From contig JAEUHG010000282.1 of NCBI GenBank assembly GCA_016795425.1, forward strand, positions 1 to 64,000: a DNA stretch of 64,000 bases, read 5' to 3'. Position numbers and translations under genes: made by a program. The notes under the pieces were generated by a model that was not told the DNA's origin, made no database searches, and worked only from the letters and a program-made list of their open reading frames with translations. This stretch comes from Verrucomicrobiales bacterium. GTDB taxonomy: Bacteria; Verrucomicrobiota; Verrucomicrobiia; Limisphaerales; CAIMTB01. Positions 60,100 through 64,000 of the stretch are shown piece after piece; within the stretch, counting starts at the first letter, position 1, and every line of letters starts with the position of its first letter.

Positions 60100-61050
60100 T
60101 CATGGCAAGCGGTCGGACGTTGGCGGTTGAGGTTTGCCGCCGGCGATCCAAGCCGCATGCAAGCGCGCCACATCTCCCATCATACCGAACGGCTCCGGTT
60201 CATCCGCCGCCGCCGCGGTGTATCGCGCCTCTAGGTCCTTGCGGCCGGTGGCCCCGTAATACAGGGCCAGATAGAGGTTCGCGTAAAAGGTTGCCAGGGC
60301 CCGACGGTCGCGGTTCTCCACGGCTTTGGCCGCATCCAGGACCGCTTCGGCCGTCCCTTTGCCGGTCATCAAATCCTGGATTTGCGCCATCGGGATCCGG
60401 GAATCGCCTTTGACCCACATCCATTGTTCTTTGGCCGCCTCCGCGCCTGAGGTTTGGGCAACACAAAGGAAATGCCAGGCCGAGTTCTCCACATCGTTCG
60501 GGTTGACGGTCCGATGGAGTTCGAACTGCCGCACACCATCGGCAGGGCGTCCCGCATAATAGAAGGCGATCCCGCGCTGCCAAAGTTCGGCGGCCTTCGA
60601 TGGACGCGCTTGAAGGTAGCGGTCGAAGTCCGCGAGGCAGCCGCCGAACTCGCCCAATCGGAACCGCAGCAGGCCGCGTTGCATAAAAACCCCAGGATCA
60701 TTTGTGGCCCCCAAGTCGATGACCCGCGTCATATCGATTTCCGCCATGTTCGGTCGGCGCAACCGCTCGTACACTTGGGCCCGATAATAGTAAGGCTTGG
60801 GATCTTGGGGTGTGAGTTGGATGGCGCGCTCGATGTGCTCCAGAGCCGGTTTCATCAGCCCACGGGACTGGGCGTCGTGCGCGCGCAGCATCCAATCCTG
60901 AGCCGTCATCGGCACCGGACTCGCCGACGGCACCTCCCCTTTCGGCCCAGTGGCGGCTCTGTCGTTGGTAGCCCCCAGGAGGCCCGGCTCCAGGCTCCAA
61001 AAACAGCAGGCCATCAAAACGAGGGTTCGTGTCCAGCCACGACAATCCAT
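60100..61050 (-). CDS. Exported tetratricopeptide-repeat protein
   Basis: 316 aa. ATG 61050 gives a signal or lipoprotein leader (TRTLVLMACC, a weak lipobox). Several TPR helices follow: HIERAIQLTPQDPKPYYYRA, GVFMQRGLLRFRLGEFGGCL and AELWQRGIAFYYAGRPADGV. Function unknown; a periplasmic or outer-membrane scaffold is likely. It lies 52 bases downstream of the permease pair. A weak 5-bp hairpin GGGTT/AACCC (60072-60084) follows its stop. Confidence 0.85.
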   Translation of the reverse strand: MDCRGWTRTLVLMACCFWSLEPGLLGATNDRAATGPKGEVPSASPVPMTAQDWMLRAHDAQSRGLMKPALEHIERAIQLTPQDPKPYYYRAQVYERLRRPNMAEIDMTRVIDLGATNDPGVFMQRGLLRFRLGEFGGCLADFDRYLQARPSKAAELWQRGIAFYYAGRPADGVRQFELHRTVNPNDVENSAWHFLCVAQTSGAEAAKEQWMWVKGDSRIPMAQIQDLMTGKGTAEAVLDAAKAVENRDRRALATFYANLYLALYYGATGRKDLEARYTAAAADEPEPFGMMGDVARLHAAWIAGGKPQPPTSDRLP

Positions 61051-61102
61051 GCATCCTAGGCTGGAGGCACCGCCTCTGAACCGCAAGTGTCCGCCATCGT
61101 GG

Positions 61103-61909
61103 TCAACGGCCCCGAGGCCGCCACCACCCACCGATCCAAACCGCGGCCACCGTTCCCACCAGGAGCAGGGTCGATAAGGCGTGGATATCCGGGGTCAATC
61201 CTCTCCGTGCCTGGGCATAGATCAGCACCGGCAAGGTGGTGGACCCCGGACCGCTCAGGAAAAAGCTCACCGCGAAGTCATCCAGGCTCAGCGTCAACGC
61301 CAGCAACGCCCCCGCCACCACGCCCGGCCGCAGCAATGGCAAGGTCACCTTCAGGAACGCCTCCACCGGGGTCGCACCCAAATCCCGGGCCGCCTCCACC
61401 CATCTCGGATCCAACCGCGCCGCCCGCGCTCGCACCACCAGCGCCACGAACGGAATCTGAAAACTGACATGCCCTAGGACCATCAGAAGCATTCCCGGCT
61501 CCCCCAACGACCAGGACTGCCGAATCCACCCAAACCACAAAATCAGAGCCACCGCGAACACGACGTCCGGAATCAATACCGGAACCTGCAACGAACGTTC
61601 GGCCCAAATCCAGCCACCGGAACGCCTCCCATCCTGCCTCGTCCCCATCCACAATCCGTATCCCAGCAGCGTTCCGATCACGGTCGATATAGCCGTACTC
61701 GCCACCGCCAGCACGGCCGTGTTTCGCGCCGCCGCCAGGGCGGACTCGTTGCGCCATAAGGCGGCATACCATTCCAGGGTGAAGCCTCCCCAACCGGATC
61801 CAAGGCGCGAGGCGTTGAAGGAAAACACCGCCACCATCACCAGGGGCGCCCAAAGCAGAACGTAAAGCGCGATACTCAGCGCCCCGCCCACGGCTCGCCA
61901 GCCCTTCAT
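61103..61909 (-). CDS. PotC-type ABC transporter permease
   Basis: 268 aa, six transmembrane segments, with the binding-protein-dependent permease EAA loop (EAARDLGATPVEAFLKVTLP) and the PotC-like LTLSLDDFAVSFFLSGPG helix. Spermidine/putrescine-type permeases are the closest group; other polyamine- or ABC-importer substrates are possible. ATG 61909 starts inside the PotB stop (4-base overlap). A long frame upstream to 62476 belongs to the overlapping PotB gene, not to this protein. Confidence 0.92.
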   Translation of the reverse strand: MKGWRAVGGALSIALYVLLWAPLVMVAVFSFNASRLGSGWGGFTLEWYAALWRNESALAAARNTAVLAVASTAISTVIGTLLGYGLWMGTRQDGRRSGGWIWAERSLQVPVLIPDVVFAVALILWFGWIRQSWSLGEPGMLLMVLGHVSFQIPFVALVVRARAARLDPRWVEAARDLGATPVEAFLKVTLPLLRPGVVAGALLALTLSLDDFAVSFFLSGPGSTTLPVLIYAQARRGLTPDIHALSTLLLVGTVAAVWIGGWWRPRGR

Positions 61910-62844
61910 GATTCCACCTCGCCAGCCCGTGTCAGCCCCCCCTTCCGCCCCACCCAAATCAGCGCCATGGCCAGCACGATCAGGGCGGCCACCGACAGCG
62001 CGGCGCCGAACGGCCAGTCGCGACTCGGCCCGAATTGTTGTTGAATGAGGTTGCCCAGCAAAGTGGTTCGTCCACCTCCCAGAAGATCTGGAATCACGAA
62101 TTGCCCGGTGGCCGGCAACAAGACCATCACTGCCCCGGCACGCACACCTGGCAGGATCTGAGGGAGTATGGCGTGCCGGAAGATCTGCCATCCGCTGGCT
62201 CCCAGATCCGCGGCCGCTTCCGCCAAGGACGCATCCAACCGCTCCACCGACGCGTAGACGGGCAGGACCATGAAGGGCAGAAAGTCGCAAAACATCGCCA
62301 CGAAAACCGCGGTCCAACCCGGATACAACGTTTCTCCCGCCGCCAGCCACCCCATCGACCGCGCCGTCTGCGCCAGCCAGCCCTCCGCTCCCAAAAGAAT
62401 CTGCCAGGCATAGGTTCGAATGAGGAGATTGGTCCAGAACGGGACGACCACCAACCCCAGCCCCACGGCCCGCCACACCCCTGAGCGCGCCGCGATAAAG
62501 AACGCCAAGGGCATCGCCGCCACCATGGTGGCCGCTGTCACCCCCATCGCCATCAGCAGCGTCCGACCCAGCACTTGAGGATACAGCGCATCAAACCCGA
62601 GTTCGCTCCACCCAGCCAGGCGCCGGTAGTTCTCCAGGGTCCACGGCAACCCCATCTGCCCCTCATCACCGCGCGTCAGAAAACTCGCACCCACAATCCA
62701 GACCAGAGGTAGGAAGACGAATGCCGTCAGCCAGAGTAACCCCGGACCACAGGTCAGCCACCCGGCCATTCCTCGAGTTCGTCGGCGTGGGATTGGGGAA
62801 CCGGATGGCATAGGCCCGTGGACCTCTGTCGCGGCTCGTTTCAA
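61906..62844 (-). CDS. PotB-type ABC transporter permease
   Basis: 312 aa with six membrane segments (CGPGLLWLTAFVFLPLVWIV, GRTLLMAMGVTAATMVAAMP) and the EAA loop EAAADLGASGWQIFRHAILP. TTG 62844 is chosen because it overlaps the upstream stop as TTGA and has GGGAGG at normal distance; ATG 62811 is the in-frame alternative. It pairs with the PotC permease. No ATPase or substrate-binding protein gene is seen near, so those partners lie outside the window or elsewhere. Confidence 0.92.
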   Translation of the reverse strand: MKRAATEVHGPMPSGSPIPRRRTRGMAGWLTCGPGLLWLTAFVFLPLVWIVGASFLTRGDEGQMGLPWTLENYRRLAGWSELGFDALYPQVLGRTLLMAMGVTAATMVAAMPLAFFIAARSGVWRAVGLGLVVVPFWTNLLIRTYAWQILLGAEGWLAQTARSMGWLAAGETLYPGWTAVFVAMFCDFLPFMVLPVYASVERLDASLAEAAADLGASGWQIFRHAILPQILPGVRAGAVMVLLPATGQFVIPDLLGGGRTTLLGNLIQQQFGPSRDWPFGAALSVAALIVLAMALIWVGRKGGLTRAGEVES

Positions 62845-64000
62845 CGTTCGCCGCCTCCCGAAGCGGCGTCCGATTCACCGGTGTCGGCTTCCTCCGGCGT
62901 CTCCGGGGCCGACGGATCCCAAGGCGACGTCGAGACGCGTTCATACCAACGCTTTGCACCCAGAACCCGCCAGCGCCGCGACGTGGATCGCAAATCAAAG
63001 CCGGCCGCCAGGAGACCATAGCGGGCGTAGACCACTCCCCGAATGGCGTCGTTCGTGCCCATCAACTCCGCCTTCACTTCGGTGCCGCGTCCTTCGACAT
63101 GAACCTGGTTCAACCGAAACGCCTCCGGGGAGGCAGTAAGGAGCACCCGACCCGACAGTTCACGGATCGTCGGCATCAGCCGCAACCAACTCGGGGCATC
63201 GCCCGACTCCACCAATAGCGCCTTTACCGGGCGGGTATCGCGCATGGAAAACCGCAGCATCGCGTCCTCCACCGCCCAGGTGGACTTTGACCAACTCACA
63301 CCGCCGGATTCCACGTCCATGCGGGTATGCCACCCTTCCTGGCGTTCTCGACTGAGTCCTGGGATCTCGACGTTGGTAAGGGTCAGCGAGGTTCCGGAAA
63401 GTTCGAACCGATGGACGGCAGGATCGCTGGATTTGAGCCCGATATCCAATGCCAGGTCGGTCGCGTAAGATTCGCCTCGCGCCCGGGCCGCCAACTGTTC
63501 ACCCCGAAGCCCTATTCTCCCTTCGCCGCCGGCTTCGTTACGGTCGTACTCCGCCTCCACTTTGATTTCGCCACGCTCGAGGGAAGCGACGGTCTCGCGC
63601 GGCAGGAACTCGTTGAAAACCGCGATGTTTGAAATCGTGAGCGGACGGATGCGCAGCGATAACTCCGTCTCTTTCGCCCATTCTGACAACTTCAGGCCGC
63701 GGTTCGCCGAGGTCAGGTGCAAGGCCGGCCCCGGAGCGAAACCGACCCGCTTATCCCCTTTGAAGACTTCGAAATCCTCGAGCGTAACGCTCAGGCGCGC
63801 CACGGCCACGCCACCTTCGAGATCGACGCGATCCTCGACGGTGGCGTTGCCACCGAATCGGACACTGCCGAGCAGGACCCGCAAGTTCGGTGATCGCAGC
63901 TGGAGCCGAGTCGAAGGCTGCACGTTGCCACGTTCGATCGCCACCCAGGCGTCCAGCCTTCCGCCGCCACCGAAGTCGATGGTGTCCTGCCGGCCCAATC
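62841..64000 (-). CDS. Large protein, 5' end beyond the window, unknown function
   Basis: About 386 C-terminal residues are visible; the start lies past 64000. The sequence is beta-rich with repeated short strands (LRSPNLRVLLGSVRFGGNAT, LSLRIRPLTISNIAVFNEFL). The style recalls AsmA/TamB-type or similar periplasm-spanning lipid-transport proteins, but no diagnostic motif is seen. It ends with an acidic Glu/Asp-rich tail and a stop (TGA) that overlaps the PotB start, so it is translationally coupled to the permease genes although not an obvious transporter part. Confidence 0.7.
   Translation of the reverse strand, partial: LGRQDTIDFGGGGRLDAWVAIERGNVQPSTRLQLRSPNLRVLLGSVRFGGNATVEDRVDLEGGVAVARLSVTLEDFEVFKGDKRVGFAPGPALHLTSANRGLKLSEWAKETELSLRIRPLTISNIAVFNEFLPRETVASLERGEIKVEAEYDRNEAGGEGRIGLRGEQLAARARGESYATDLALDIGLKSSDPAVHRFELSGTSLTLTNVEIPGLSRERQEGWHTRMDVESGGVSWSKSTWAVEDAMLRFSMRDTRPVKALLVESGDAPSWLRLMPTIRELSGRVLLTASPEAFRLNQVHVEGRGTEVKAELMGTNDAIRGVVYARYGLLAAGFDLRSTSRRWRVLGAKRWYERVSTSPWDPSAPETPEEADTGESDAASGGGER

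Noticed and set aside
61910..62476. N-terminal extension of the PotC permease
   Set aside because: It overlaps the PotB coding sequence out of frame, and the PotC homology starts at MKGWRAVGGALS (ATG 61909) with a 4-base ATGA overlap.

Overview
The window is high-GC bacterial chromosome and looks like Verrucomicrobiota, probably the Limisphaerales/Pedosphaera side. I infer this from gene content, not from a marker gene. The indicators are a planctomycete-type cytochrome PSCyt1/DUF1549/DUF1553 protein next to a Tat-exported DUF1501 protein, WD40-fused Ser/Thr kinases, FecR-TPR-barrel proteins, DUF3472 and DUF4340 proteins, Gld-type ABC export genes and large secreted propeller and Ig proteins. 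No rRNA, tRNA, CRISPR array, transposase or phage gene was seen.

Layout. 1-354 is a 170-bp tandem repeat abutting rtcB. 412-3777 holds RtcB and a GH13 branching-type enzyme. 3927-7676 has a small membrane protein on the minus strand and a PAS/GAF histidine kinase with a REC-HTH regulator. 7909-12935 is the PSCyt/DUF1501 pair. 12991-22442 is the most unusual block: an ECF sigma factor, a 941-aa protein with a metzincin-like zinc site, an 88-aa protein ending in four DSPSRRL-type heptads, a two-domain glycosyltransferase and a membrane Ser/Thr kinase with a WD40 sensor part. 22655-32709 has a secreted Ig protein, an NtrC-type activator, a FecR-TPR-outer-membrane-barrel fusion and a CHASE2 histidine kinase. 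32803-37723 is a metal-homeostasis operon: cytochrome b, P1B-4 ATPase, OmpR-type regulator and kinase. All annotated genes from 4420 to 37723 lie on the plus strand.

From 37701 most genes are on the minus strand: an MFS transporter, a NarL-type two-component pair whose kinase has an unusual periplasmic part, a PQQ-propeller protein and a YgiQ radical SAM protein. DUF3472 (39232-40569) and an old-yellow-enzyme/APC-permease pair (48627-51511) are on the plus strand. 47681-48626 is a non-coding stretch with nested inverted repeats and a duplicated 113-bp segment. 51530-56510 is a four-gene Gld-type ABC operon. 56706-61050 has a secreted propeller protein and a TPR protein. 61103-64000 has PotB/PotC-type permeases preceded by a gene cut by the window edge.

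How the genes work together. Signalling dominates: four histidine kinases, five response regulators (one a sigma-54 activator), one ECF sigma factor and one Ser/Thr kinase. Several are visibly coupled to neighbours by 4-bp ATGA overlaps or gaps under 10 bp. The best candidate for an undescribed system is 12991-22442, where a repetitive Ser/Arg-rich small protein sits directly between a putative protease and a dual glycosyltransferase, inside an ECF-sigma/Ser-Thr-kinase neighbourhood. That it is a peptide-modification system is inference from gene order and motifs only. Start codons of several genes are my choice among alternatives and are flagged.
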